From: a bacterium
GTDB taxonomy: Bacteria > Hinthialibacterota > Hinthialibacteria > Hinthialibacterales > Hinthialibacteraceae
Assembly: GCA_016125385.1 (NCBI GenBank)
Contig: WGLV01000036.1
Span: 1 to 52,780, forward strand
DNA length: 52,780 nucleotides
Direction: 5' to 3'
The notes under the pieces are model-generated. The model searched no databases and was not told the DNA's origin. It worked only from the letters and a program-made list of their open reading frames with translations. Below, in pieces: positions 33,516-42,031 of the stretch (within the stretch, counting starts at the first letter, position 1; each line of letters starts with the position of its first letter). The position numbers were made by a program, and so were the translations under genes.

Positions 33516-35084
33516 ATGAAACGAAAAATTGTGATTCCGGTTGTGTTGGTGCTTTTCGGCCTGATGGTGGCCGTCTGGCAATATTTTGAACATCAGCGCT
33601 TCGTCGACTACTCGCGCGAGGCGCTGTACAACCGGGCGCGCGATATCAGTAATACTCTGGCGGTGGTCATCCGCTCCCAGCGCCTGTTTGGTGGAATGGT
33701 CATGCAGGCCCGGCTCGAACTGGCCCTCTGGGACCTCGTTCAGCCCGAAGAAATCCGCTCTATCACGCTGATCAATACAAAAGGAGACGTGGTCGCCTGG
33801 GCGGGGCAGGGCGTGGAGGAAACCGATCCCGAATTACTCAAGGAAGGCGTCAGCTGGAAAGGCGACACCGTCGCGTTCGTCAATCTCGCCGACCTGGGAG
33901 TCGATCAGGATCGCGAAGGCCCCGATTCCGAACCGACTCTGATTCTTACGGAAGAAGACACGCACCGAATCTTCCGGCCCGATCGCCGTCCGCCACCCCC
34001 GCCCGACTTTGAGGAAAAGAACTTCGATCGCGGCCCTGACGGCCCGCCCGGTGAGATGGCGAATGCGACCGGTGAAGTGAACGCCGCCTCCGGATTTCTG
34101 CACGACGCGACGCCGCCTCCGCCGGATGAGCGCCGGGGCGGACGCGGCGAGTTTCGCGGCGGACGTCCGCGCTTCGGCCGCCCTCCCTGGATGGACGAGG
34201 AGGAATACAAATCACTGCTGGGCCGCGCCGGGTTGTACGGCTTTCGCATTGAAATGTACAACAACGATTACTACGCCGCCTGCGAGCGCGATCTCTGGAT
34301 GCGTGGAATCATCTGCGGCTTCGCTCTGATCGCGATGCTGGGCGGCCTCGCCGCGTGGCGCAATGTGATGAAAAATTCCGCGTTGCAGGTCCGGCTGGTG
34401 CGCGCCAGCGAGATGAACGCCCATCTGCGCGAGATGAATCTCGCCGCCGCCGGTCTGGCGCATGAGACGCGCAATCCACTCAATATCGTGCGTGGCCTGG
34501 CTCAGCTCATTTCGCGCAAATCCAGCCCTGGCGATGAGGTTCACCGCGAGGCGGTTCAGATCGCTGAAGAAGTCGATCGCGTTACGGCGCAATTGAATGA
34601 ATTCATCAATTATTCCAAACCGCGAGACGCCAAACCCGCGCCGGTCAGGCTATATAACGTCGTCAAAGACGTGGAACGCGCGTTACACAGCGACGTGGAA
34701 GACAAAAATATCACGGTGACGTTGCAAAATCTCGATCGGGTCATTGAAGCGGATGAAACCCTGCTGCGTCAGGTGATCTTCAATCTGTTCATGAATTCGG
34801 TTCAGGCCGTGAATGAAGGCGGCGCCATCGTCATTGAAAGCGTGCAACGCGGCGCGGAGCTTGAGTTGGTGATTCGCGATGACGGCCCGGGCGTTCCGCG
34901 TGAAAGCATCGATAAAATATTTCGGCCTTATTTCACAACGAGAGAAGGGGGAACGGGCCTCGGCCTGTCAGTGGTGAATCAGATCGTTCAGGCTCACGGT
35001 TGGGACGTCCGTTACGAAGACGCCCGTGGCGGGGGAGCCTGTTTCCGTATATCCCCCATGAAGATCGTTTCGCTGGGAGAATGA
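33516..35084 (+). CDS. Membrane sensor histidine kinase of the T2SS operon
   Basis: A 522-residue kinase. Helix 1 (IVIPVVLVLFGLMVAVWQYF) and helix 2 (GIICGFALIAMLGGLAAW, about 265-285) flank a 220-residue periplasmic sensor that contains a Pro/Arg/Gly/Asp-rich insertion (DRRPPPPPDFEEK; GGRGEFRGGRPRFGRPPW). The catalytic core is intact: LAHETRNPLN with His316, N box NLFMNSVQAV, DDGPGVP, F box FRPYFTTREGG, GTGLGLSVV. It is of the NtrB/ZraS type. The downstream response regulator begins 1 base past its stop, and the gene follows the secretin by 104 bases. The signal sensed is unknown. Confidence 0.88.
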   Translation: MKRKIVIPVVLVLFGLMVAVWQYFEHQRFVDYSREALYNRARDISNTLAVVIRSQRLFGGMVMQARLELALWDLVQPEEIRSITLINTKGDVVAWAGQGVEETDPELLKEGVSWKGDTVAFVNLADLGVDQDREGPDSEPTLILTEEDTHRIFRPDRRPPPPPDFEEKNFDRGPDGPPGEMANATGEVNAASGFLHDATPPPPDERRGGRGEFRGGRPRFGRPPWMDEEEYKSLLGRAGLYGFRIEMYNNDYYAACERDLWMRGIICGFALIAMLGGLAAWRNVMKNSALQVRLVRASEMNAHLREMNLAAAGLAHETRNPLNIVRGLAQLISRKSSPGDEVHREAVQIAEEVDRVTAQLNEFINYSKPRDAKPAPVRLYNVVKDVERALHSDVEDKNITVTLQNLDRVIEADETLLRQVIFNLFMNSVQAVNEGGAIVIESVQRGAELELVIRDDGPGVPRESIDKIFRPYFTTREGGTGLGLSVVNQIVQAHGWDVRYEDARGGGACFRISPMKIVSLGE

Positions 35085-35085
35085 C

Positions 35086-36456
35086 ATGAACGTACAACAA
35101 CGCCCCCTCATCACCCAACACGTCATCCTCGTGGTGGATGACGATCAGAGCCAGCGCAGCCTGCTGTCATCGTTTTTGACGGGGCAGGGATTCCAGATTC
35201 TTCCGGTCGCCAGCGGAGAAGAAGCCCTTCAGGTTTTATCTCAGCGTGAAGATATCGAGATGATGATATCCGACGTGCGCATGCCGGGCATCTCCGGCCT
35301 CGACGCGCTTGAGAAAGTCCGCGAAATTCATCCCCATCTGCCCGTATTGATGGTCACCGCGTACGCCGACATCCGTGACGCGGTGCGCGCCATGCGCGAC
35401 GGCGCCGTTAACTATCTGGAAAAACCCATCGATCTGGATGAACTGCTGCGTTCCGTGTTGAGGGCCGTCGGCGTGGAAGGCGCTTCGCGCGCCTCGCTGC
35501 CTGACGATCTGCGCCTGCCTGATGACGTCGTCGCGCAGAGTCCATCCATGATGGAAGTGTTTCGCGAGGCCGCGCTGGTCGCCGCATCCGACAGCCGCAT
35601 TCTTATCACCGGTGAAAGCGGCGTCGGAAAAGAGATTCTCTCGGACGTGGTTCACGGATGGAGCCCGCGCCGCGAAAAGCCTTTCATTAAAGTAAACTGC
35701 GCCGCTATACCGGACGCATTGCTCGAGAGTGAACTGTTCGGACACGAAAAAGGATCGTTCACGGGCGCCTCTCAACAGCGTATCGGCCGTTTTGAAGAAG
35801 CCGCCGATGGAACTATTCTGCTTGACGAAATCGCCGAGATGTCGCCAACGCTTCAGGCGAAACTGCTGCGCGTCACTCAGGATGGAACCTTTCAGCGAGT
35901 CGGCTCCAACAAAGAACGCAATACCAACGCGCGCATTCTCGCCGCCACCAACCGCAACCTGGAGGAAGAAGTCGAAAAGGGCGCGTTCCGCGAAGACCTG
36001 TTCTTTCGTCTTAACGTGATGGAAATCTTCATCCCGCCGTTGCGCGACCGCCGCGAAGACATCCTTCCCCTCGCCACGCGTTTCGCCGCCGAGTTTACCC
36101 AGAGCAAACCGCGATTCTCAAACTCGGTGTCTCATTGCCTCGAACAATATGAATGGCCCGGCAACGTCCGTGAACTGCGCAACGCCATCGAGCGCGCCAC
36201 GCTGATCTCGCGCGGCGACGTGATCATCCCCGAACACCTGCCCAAGCGTCTTCAATCCTTCCTGTCGGGCGCGTCCGAGTCTGAAGGGCGTGAAAACAAA
36301 ACCCGTCTTGAAGACATCGAGCGAGATGCGATCTTTGAAGCGCTCAAAAAACACAACAACAACCGCACTCAGACCGCGCGCGAACTGGGCATCAGCCGCC
36401 GCGCGCTGCTCTACAAACTGCAGAAATACATCGAGCAGGGGTATCCCGTCGAATGA
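35086..36456 (+). CDS. NtrC-family sigma-54 response regulator
   Basis: A 456-residue activator: receiver domain 1-130 with phosphorylated Asp63 (ISDVRMPGISGLD) and Lys in EKPID; AAA+ domain with Walker A GESGVGKE at 176, the sigma-54 contact loop GSFTGA at 223-228 (Ser in place of the usual Ala), Walker B TILLDEIAEM and the sensor-II Arg region; C-terminal Fis-type helix-turn-helix RTQTARELGISRRALLYKLQ. It drives sigma-54 RNA polymerase at -24/-12 promoters. With the kinase it forms a ZraSR/NtrBC-type pair located at the end of the T2SS operon, so autoregulation is plausible. Confidence 0.94.
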   Translation: MNVQQRPLITQHVILVVDDDQSQRSLLSSFLTGQGFQILPVASGEEALQVLSQREDIEMMISDVRMPGISGLDALEKVREIHPHLPVLMVTAYADIRDAVRAMRDGAVNYLEKPIDLDELLRSVLRAVGVEGASRASLPDDLRLPDDVVAQSPSMMEVFREAALVAASDSRILITGESGVGKEILSDVVHGWSPRREKPFIKVNCAAIPDALLESELFGHEKGSFTGASQQRIGRFEEAADGTILLDEIAEMSPTLQAKLLRVTQDGTFQRVGSNKERNTNARILAATNRNLEEEVEKGAFREDLFFRLNVMEIFIPPLRDRREDILPLATRFAAEFTQSKPRFSNSVSHCLEQYEWPGNVRELRNAIERATLISRGDVIIPEHLPKRLQSFLSGASESEGRENKTRLEDIERDAIFEALKKHNNNRTQTARELGISRRALLYKLQKYIEQGYPVE

Positions 36457-36473
36457 TTTCCGTCTGGCTCGCC

Positions 36474-36501
36474 TTGGCTCCATTCCAGAAAATTTGATAC
36501 A
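36474..36501 (+). promoter_or_regulatory. Candidate sigma-70-type promoter
   Basis: TTGGCT (36474-36479) and GATACA (36496-36501) are spaced by 16 bases in the 124-base gap between the response regulator and the DUF1080 gene. It would give a leader of about 70 bases. No terminator for the T2SS operon is visible in the gap, so read-through into the DUF1080 gene is possible. Confidence 0.3.
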
Positions 36502-36580
36502 CTCGATCCGGAGATATGCGTCAGTGCGCCTTTTCTATCGTGCTGGCGTTCACATTCGGATTTTGAGTGAGGAGATCGAC

Positions 36581-37387
36581 ATGTCGCGTTCAATGAATTT
36601 CACACGGCCCGATCGTCTTGTTCGTCTGTCGCTTGCCGTGTCGTTCGCGTTGCTCTTCGCCGGCGCCGCGTCCGCCGAAGACTGGATCAGCCTGTTTAAC
36701 GGAAAAGACCTCGACGGCTGGTCGCCCAAGATCACCGGATACGACTTCGGCGATAATTTTGGAAACACCTTTCGAGTCGAAGACGGCGTCATCAAAGTCG
36801 CCTATGACGCGTATGAAAAATTCGATGGGCGCTACGGCCATCTGTTTTACAAGGAGCCCTTCTCTCATTACCGTCTGCGCCTCGAATATCGTTTCACCGG
36901 CGAACAGATCGACGGCGGCGCGGGATGGGCGCTGCGCAACAGCGGAATCATGCTCCACTGTCAGGATCCTGAAACCATGCGCAAGGATCAGGAGTTTCCC
37001 GTCAGTATTGAATGCCAACTATTGGGCGGCGACGGAACGAATCCCCGCACCACCGCCAACCTCTGCACGCCGGGAACCAACGTGGTGATGGAGGGCAACC
37101 TGATCGAACAGCATTGCACGACTTCTTCCTCCAAAACCTATCACGGCGACCAATGGGTCCGCTGTGAGGTCGAAGTGCATGGCAACGGAAAAATCATCCA
37201 TTACGTCAATGGAGAAAAAGTGCTGGAATACGAAGCGTCTCAACTCGATCCGCGAGACGCGGACGGGGCGAAACTGATTAAAGACCGGGATGGAAACAAG
37301 ATGTTGACCGGAGGGTATATCTCGCTGCAATCCGAGAGCCACCCCTGCGAGTTCCGCAACATCGAAATACTCCCGTTGGAAGAGTAG
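36581..37387 (+). CDS. Secreted DUF1080 (3-keto-disaccharide hydrolase-like) protein
   Basis: A 268-residue protein with a signal peptide (LVRLSLAVSFALLFAGAAS, ASA cleavage). DWISLFNGKDLDGWSPKITG is the standard DUF1080 opening, and YRLRLEYRFTGEQ, WALRNSGIMLHCQ, FPVSIECQLLGGDG and GYISLQSESHPCEFRNIEIL complete the fold, a concanavalin-like beta-sandwich. Characterised members cleave 3-keto-glycosides or bind glycans. The start at ATG 36581 follows GTGAGGAGA; upstream in-frame codons overlap the response regulator. It pairs with the Gfo/Idh/MocA enzyme 65 bases downstream, the sort that could make 3-keto sugars. That pairing is known in such systems. Confidence 0.9.
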   Translation: MSRSMNFTRPDRLVRLSLAVSFALLFAGAASAEDWISLFNGKDLDGWSPKITGYDFGDNFGNTFRVEDGVIKVAYDAYEKFDGRYGHLFYKEPFSHYRLRLEYRFTGEQIDGGAGWALRNSGIMLHCQDPETMRKDQEFPVSIECQLLGGDGTNPRTTANLCTPGTNVVMEGNLIEQHCTTSSSKTYHGDQWVRCEVEVHGNGKIIHYVNGEKVLEYEASQLDPRDADGAKLIKDRDGNKMLTGGYISLQSESHPCEFRNIEILPLEE

Positions 37388-37452
37388 GCCGTTCGTTGTT
37401 ACGCACCATGAATTGCATCCGCGATGAAAAACTTTTTGGGGAAGGAATGATT

Positions 37453-38610
37453 ATGACTGACAAAGGCGTATCACGAAGAAAATTCATGGGGACGGCGGTG
37501 ATGAGCGCTTCCGCCCTGACGATGGCGGCTTCCAATCGCGTATTGGGCGCCAATGACCGCATGCGTATCGCGTGGGTCGGGTGCGGCGGGCGCGGTTCGT
37601 ATCTTTCACGGCGCGCGTTGACCGTCGATACCATCGAAATCGCCGCCGCCTGCGATCTGCGTCCCGAACGCGCCGACAAGGTGAAGGAATACGTGAAGGA
37701 AGAAGAAAACCGCTCGATCAATACCTACACCGATTTCCGCCAGATGATTGAGAAAGAAAAACCGGACGCGATTCTCTGCGCCACCGAAGTCGGCAACCAC
37801 GCCAAGGTGGTCGTTCCCGTTCTCGAAGCCGGTCTCCATTGCCTCAGCGAAAAATGTATGGAAGCCAACGTCGAGAAGGTCGACGCCATCGTCCGCGCCG
37901 CGCGTAAGGCGAAGGGAATCTATCAGGTCGCGTTTCAGCGCCGATCCGACGTCGGCATGCGGGCCGGCATCAAGGCGATCCGCGACGGCAGCATCGGTGA
38001 AATCGTATTCATGCAGGCGCAATGGCACTGGGGCGGCTCGGGACACGTCGGAGGCTGGGTCGGCGACGTCGACATGTCGGGCGGTAAACTGGTCGAGCAG
38101 GCCTGCCACCACATGGACCTGATGAACTGGGTGATGGATAACAACGCGCCCACTCACGCCGTCGCGATGGGCGAAATCACCGTCGAATACGAACACCCCA
38201 ACAAGCATCAGGCCGAAAACATGAGTTCCGTCTCGTGGTATTACCCCAACGGCGCGATCTTCTCGTATACCCATCTTCACGGTGTGCCGGAGGCGTTTCA
38301 GGGCGAAAAATCGTGGGTCATGGGTAAGAATGGCGGCATCGACATGCTTAAGGGCGAGCTCTACGTTCGCGATCAGGACCCGAAAATGGTTTCCGATGAA
38401 ACGCCCGGCTGGGGCGACAGCTCGGTTCGGAACGAACTAATTGAATTTGTTGAATGCTGCCGCGCCAACAAAAAGCCGACCAGCAACGTCGAAACCGCGC
38501 GCGTTTCAACCCTGACCGCCTTGATGGGCCACGCCGCCATGTACCGCTACCAGCAGAACAAGTACGGCCCCGGCATCATTACCTGGGCTGAAGTCGGTTC
38601 CACGACGTGA
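37453..38610 (+). CDS. Tat-exported Gfo/Idh/MocA family oxidoreductase, EKC variant
   Basis: A 385-residue protein with a twin-arginine leader (GVSRRKFMGTAVMSASALTM). The Rossmann loop is MRIAWVGCGGRGSYLSRRAL, followed by ACDLRPERADK. In the place of the family EKP motif it reads CLSEKCMEANVEKVDA: Lys is kept, Pro is replaced by Cys. QVAFQRRSDVGM and GHVGGWVGDVDMSGGKLVEQ carry the substrate-side residues. Start: ATG 37453, 7 bases after GGAAGGA; an ATG at 37447 lies too close. It sits between DUF1080 and CRTAC1 genes and ends in a terminator. Probably oxidises a sugar derivative in the periplasm. Confidence 0.88.
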   Translation: MTDKGVSRRKFMGTAVMSASALTMAASNRVLGANDRMRIAWVGCGGRGSYLSRRALTVDTIEIAAACDLRPERADKVKEYVKEEENRSINTYTDFRQMIEKEKPDAILCATEVGNHAKVVVPVLEAGLHCLSEKCMEANVEKVDAIVRAARKAKGIYQVAFQRRSDVGMRAGIKAIRDGSIGEIVFMQAQWHWGGSGHVGGWVGDVDMSGGKLVEQACHHMDLMNWVMDNNAPTHAVAMGEITVEYEHPNKHQAENMSSVSWYYPNGAIFSYTHLHGVPEAFQGEKSWVMGKNGGIDMLKGELYVRDQDPKMVSDETPGWGDSSVRNELIEFVECCRANKKPTSNVETARVSTLTALMGHAAMYRYQQNKYGPGIITWAEVGSTT

Positions 38611-38622
38611 AAAATATCAAGC

Positions 38623-38659
38623 AAGGCTGCGGCTCCGATTCGGCGCCGCGGCCTTTTTT
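38623..38659 (+). terminator. Rho-independent terminator
   Basis: AAGGCTGCGGC (38623-38633) pairs with GCCGCGGCCTT (38645-38655), 11 bp with one G-U pair, followed by T's to 38659. It begins 13 bases after the oxidoreductase stop and separates it from the FG-GAP gene. It also excludes a GTG at 38607 as the start of that gene. Confidence 0.9.
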
Positions 38660-38684
38660 ATTCCACGCCATGCCGTTTTCCGTT

Positions 38685-40319
38685 ATGAAGTCTACCATCG
38701 TATTGCTCTTCACGATTACGTTGGCATCCGCTGGAGCCGCCTCCGCCCAATCGCTCCCCATCCGCTTTATCGACGCCACTCATAAAGCAGGCCTTGATGG
38801 ATTCCGCCATCGCCTCGGTTCGCCGGACAAACCCTGGATCGTCGACGCGATGGGCTCGGGCGTCGCGGTGGCCGATTACGACGGCGACGGCGATGACGAC
38901 GTCTATTTTCTCAACGGCCGCCCCCGCGCCGATCGCCCCGATCCCGCGTATCGAAATGCGCTGTTCCGAAATGATGGCGGCGTCTTCACCGATGTGACCG
39001 GGCAGGCGGGCGTGGGCGATGAGGGAGTCGGCATGGCCGCCGTCTTCTTCGACGCGGACGGCGACGGCTGGCTCGATTTATACGTTGGTAACTATGGCCC
39101 CAACGTGTTTTACCATAACAACGGCGACGGAACCTTCACCGATGCGACCGAAGAATCGGGCCTGGCCGACGAGGGCTACGCCGCCGCGCTCGGCGCCGCC
39201 GATTATGATCGCGACGGCGACGCTGATCTCTTCGTGGGCAACTATGTTCGTTTCGATCCCGATGAACAGAGTGACCGCCGGGCGCGGTACCACGGCCGCG
39301 AGGTGTTTCTGGGGCCGCTCTCGCTTGACGCCCAGTGGGATCGCCTGTTCGAAAACGACGGCGCCGGGCGCTTTCAAAACACCGCCTCCAGCGCGGGCGT
39401 CAATCCCTCCAAAGGCCGGGCGATGGGCGCCGCCTTTTTCGATTTCGACAATGACGGCCTGCTCGACCTGTACGTCACCAACGATTCGACGTTCAACCAT
39501 TTTCTTCACAATGAAGGCGGCCGCTTTGACGACTGGAGTTTTGTCTCAGGCGGTGGATTTTCAGACGACGGCCGCGCCGGCGCCAGCATGGGGGTCAGCG
39601 TGGGCGACTATGACAACGATGGTTACTTTGATCTGTATATCACGTCGTATGAGGGCGAATCAGACGAACTCTACCGTAATTCCGGCGACGGTCAGCTGAT
39701 CGACGCGTCGGCGACGATGGGCCTGTTTGGCTCTACGCGAAGCAAGGTGACGTGGGGAAATGGTTTTTGCGATTTTGATGCGGACGGTTGGCTCGACGTG
39801 TATACCGCCAACGGCCACGTGTATCCTCAGGCCGATTCCACGCCGGAAGCCATGCGGCCTTACCGGCAGGGCGTGTCGGTGTATCGCCAGGCGGATGGAC
39901 GATTTCATGAGCAGGACGATGACGCCCTGCCCGCCGCCGCGTTACAATGCGCCGGCCGGGGATCGGCTCTGCTCGATTACGACGACGATGGCGATATGGA
40001 TATCGTTATCAATTGCATCGACTCCGCCCCGCTGTTGCTTGAAAACGTCAGCCCGCGCGGAAACTGGCTTCAGCTGCGCTTGCGCGCGTCATCCGCACAA
40101 ATCAACGGCATGCGCATCGTCGCGCGCGCCGGCTCACGCCGCTGGACGCGAATGGCCGATGCGGGATCGAGTTACCTTTCACAGAATTCCGCGCTGGTTC
40201 ACTTCGGCTTCGGCGAAGTCGATCGCGTGGATGTCCTCACCCTGTACTGGCCGGGCCGCGAACCGCAGGTCATCGCCAACCCCGCGCTCAACCGGCGTAT
40301 CGAACTGTCCGCGCCGTGA
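38685..40319 (+). CDS. Secreted FG-GAP / ASPIC-UnbV (CRTAC1-like) protein
   Basis: About 544 residues with a signal peptide (MKSTIVLLFTITLASAGAAS, ASA cleavage). It contains seven calcium-binding FG-GAP-like blades: DYDGDGDDDVYF, DADGDGWLDLYV, DYDRDGDADLFV, DFDNDGLLDLYV, DYDNDGYFDLYI, DFDADGWLDVYT and DYDDDGDMDIVI. These fold into a beta-propeller. The C-terminal GNWLQLRLRAS...AGSSYLSQNSALVHFGFGEV is the ASPIC/UnbV module seen in CRTAC1-family proteins. Function is not established; surface binding is likely. An ATG at 38670 is an alternative start; neither has a clear RBS. It converges with the GH32 gene, 5 bases apart. Confidence 0.9.
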   Translation: MKSTIVLLFTITLASAGAASAQSLPIRFIDATHKAGLDGFRHRLGSPDKPWIVDAMGSGVAVADYDGDGDDDVYFLNGRPRADRPDPAYRNALFRNDGGVFTDVTGQAGVGDEGVGMAAVFFDADGDGWLDLYVGNYGPNVFYHNNGDGTFTDATEESGLADEGYAAALGAADYDRDGDADLFVGNYVRFDPDEQSDRRARYHGREVFLGPLSLDAQWDRLFENDGAGRFQNTASSAGVNPSKGRAMGAAFFDFDNDGLLDLYVTNDSTFNHFLHNEGGRFDDWSFVSGGGFSDDGRAGASMGVSVGDYDNDGYFDLYITSYEGESDELYRNSGDGQLIDASATMGLFGSTRSKVTWGNGFCDFDADGWLDVYTANGHVYPQADSTPEAMRPYRQGVSVYRQADGRFHEQDDDALPAAALQCAGRGSALLDYDDDGDMDIVINCIDSAPLLLENVSPRGNWLQLRLRASSAQINGMRIVARAGSRRWTRMADAGSSYLSQNSALVHFGFGEVDRVDVLTLYWPGREPQVIANPALNRRIELSAP

Positions 40320-40324
40320 ATCCA

Positions 40325-41992
40325 CTATTCGTTTTCGGATGGCCAGATCGATTTTAATTCCGCGGCGCGGATCGAATCCGCCCTGACGGCGCCGCCCTTG
40401 CAGTAAAAATCCAGCGCCACGGTATCGTCTTTAAACGTCGCGCTCATCGGCATATACACCCGTCCGTCGCCGCCAAAAATCTCCACCGACTGGCGATCGA
40501 CCAGCAGGCGCAGGCTGAGGAATCCATTCGGGGCTTTCAGCGGCGCCGTATTGTCTCCGCAGCGCAGCGTCTCGCTTTTCACGTCATACGACACCGGCAT
40601 GCCTCGCACGATGAACCCGACTTCGCTCGCGTCCATCAACTCGATGTTGGCGGTGACATCGAACAGGTCGCCCCGCGCGGTGACGATCAGCGGTTCATCG
40701 GGCGTCACGCGCGTCTTCTTAACGCGCAGTTTGTCGTACAGCGTGTTGATTTCACGAATGGGCCAGGCGAAAAGCCGAAGCCCGTCATCTGTTTCACGCA
40801 GCGTTAGTTCGACGGGGAAATTCATCTGCTGGTTGAATGGCATGGCGGGGTCTCCGGTTCGGCCCCAGCCGATCTGGATGCGCCGTCCGTCCGATTCGGG
40901 AATGTTGTTATACGTCTGCGACGCATAAAAGCAATCGCCGTAGTTATAGGGCAGTTTGTCTGTTTCCGGCGTAAAGGTTTTTCCGTCGAATTGACCGATC
41001 GTATAGGCCCCATCGGCGGCATAGACGATCCATTTCGTTTCCGTTTTTCCTTCGATGGGGATCTCGAACAGCTCGGGGCATTCATAATAGCCTTCGATAC
41101 GGCTTTGGCGCGTCCATTCTTTCAGATCGGGCGAGGTGTAAAACGCGATGCCTTTTGAATCTCCCATTTCGTCATACACCGCCATCACCCAGTGCTGACC
41201 GGGTTTGTACCAGATGACCTTGGGGTCGCGCCCCTGATGTTTAACCACCGGGTTACCTTCATAATCATGAAACGTGCGTCCCCGGTCGAGGCTGAAGGCG
41301 ATGCACTCGCCCCGGCCCGTGCTGGTGTAAGCGGCGATCAGCGGCGGTTCGCCGCCCTGTCCGAATTCCGACGTGTTTTTCTCATCAATGACGGCGCTGC
41401 CTGAAAAACACCAGTCGTTGTATTGCCTGGGGTAGAGCGCGATGGGCAGTTCTTTCCAATGGATGAGATCGGGGCTGACCGCGTGTCCCCAGTGCATATT
41501 GCCCCAGTTCCAGCCGAAGGGGTTGTGCTGATAATACAGGTGGTATTCACCCTGAAAAAACACCAGCCCGTTCGGGTCATTGTTCCAACCGCGCCGCGAG
41601 GTGAAATGAAACTGAGGGCGCGTCGCTTCGTGGTACATCGTTTCGGCGCCGGGCAGCGTATCCGATTGCTGAATGGCGTCGAGTCCGCCCGGCGCATCCT
41701 GGGGCGCGCTGGTTTCAATCGTGAGTTTCTTTCCGTTAAAGCCGCTCACGTCGCTGAAAACCCAGAATGATGGATTCTCTCCATCCAGTTCGATGTCAAA
41801 TTCCCGAGCGGTCTTTCCATCGACCAGGTATTTGACGCGCTGTTTGGCGGCTCCAGTGCGGACCGGCAAAAGCAGATATTGTTTATCAATGGTAAGTTCG
41901 CGCGTTACAACCTGCTGGGCGTATCCGCTGATGCAGACCATGAATGCGATCATTAAAGCCGCGAGCAGGAGCGTCGAGTGAAATCGAAACAT
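40325..41992 (-). CDS. Secreted GH32 glycoside hydrolase (fructan/sucrose-type)
   Basis: A 555-residue enzyme with a signal peptide (FHSTLLLAALMIAFMVCISG). Residues 30-110 form a small beta-sandwich like that preceding some levanases. The GH32 propeller has the three catalytic motifs: WNNDPNG with nucleophile Asp139, RDP at 255-257 and ECPELF with acid/base Glu304. The C-terminal beta-sandwich ends in SVEIFGGDGRVYMP. It should cleave beta-fructosidic links (levan, inulin or sucrose); which is not determinable. GAAGGAGAT before ATG 41992 sets the start; an ATG at 42010 is inside the RBS. Probably co-transcribed with the upstream large secreted protein, 39 bases apart. Confidence 0.93.
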   Translation of the reverse strand: MFRFHSTLLLAALMIAFMVCISGYAQQVVTRELTIDKQYLLLPVRTGAAKQRVKYLVDGKTAREFDIELDGENPSFWVFSDVSGFNGKKLTIETSAPQDAPGGLDAIQQSDTLPGAETMYHEATRPQFHFTSRRGWNNDPNGLVFFQGEYHLYYQHNPFGWNWGNMHWGHAVSPDLIHWKELPIALYPRQYNDWCFSGSAVIDEKNTSEFGQGGEPPLIAAYTSTGRGECIAFSLDRGRTFHDYEGNPVVKHQGRDPKVIWYKPGQHWVMAVYDEMGDSKGIAFYTSPDLKEWTRQSRIEGYYECPELFEIPIEGKTETKWIVYAADGAYTIGQFDGKTFTPETDKLPYNYGDCFYASQTYNNIPESDGRRIQIGWGRTGDPAMPFNQQMNFPVELTLRETDDGLRLFAWPIREINTLYDKLRVKKTRVTPDEPLIVTARGDLFDVTANIELMDASEVGFIVRGMPVSYDVKSETLRCGDNTAPLKAPNGFLSLRLLVDRQSVEIFGGDGRVYMPMSATFKDDTVALDFYCKGGAVRADSIRAAELKSIWPSENE

Positions 41993-42031
41993 TGGAATGA
42001 TCTCCTTCAAGTCATGAAATGAGATAATCCG

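Noticed and set aside
38607-38684. Earlier start for the FG-GAP protein
   Set aside because: The region contains a terminator hairpin and the predicted residues do not resemble a signal peptide.
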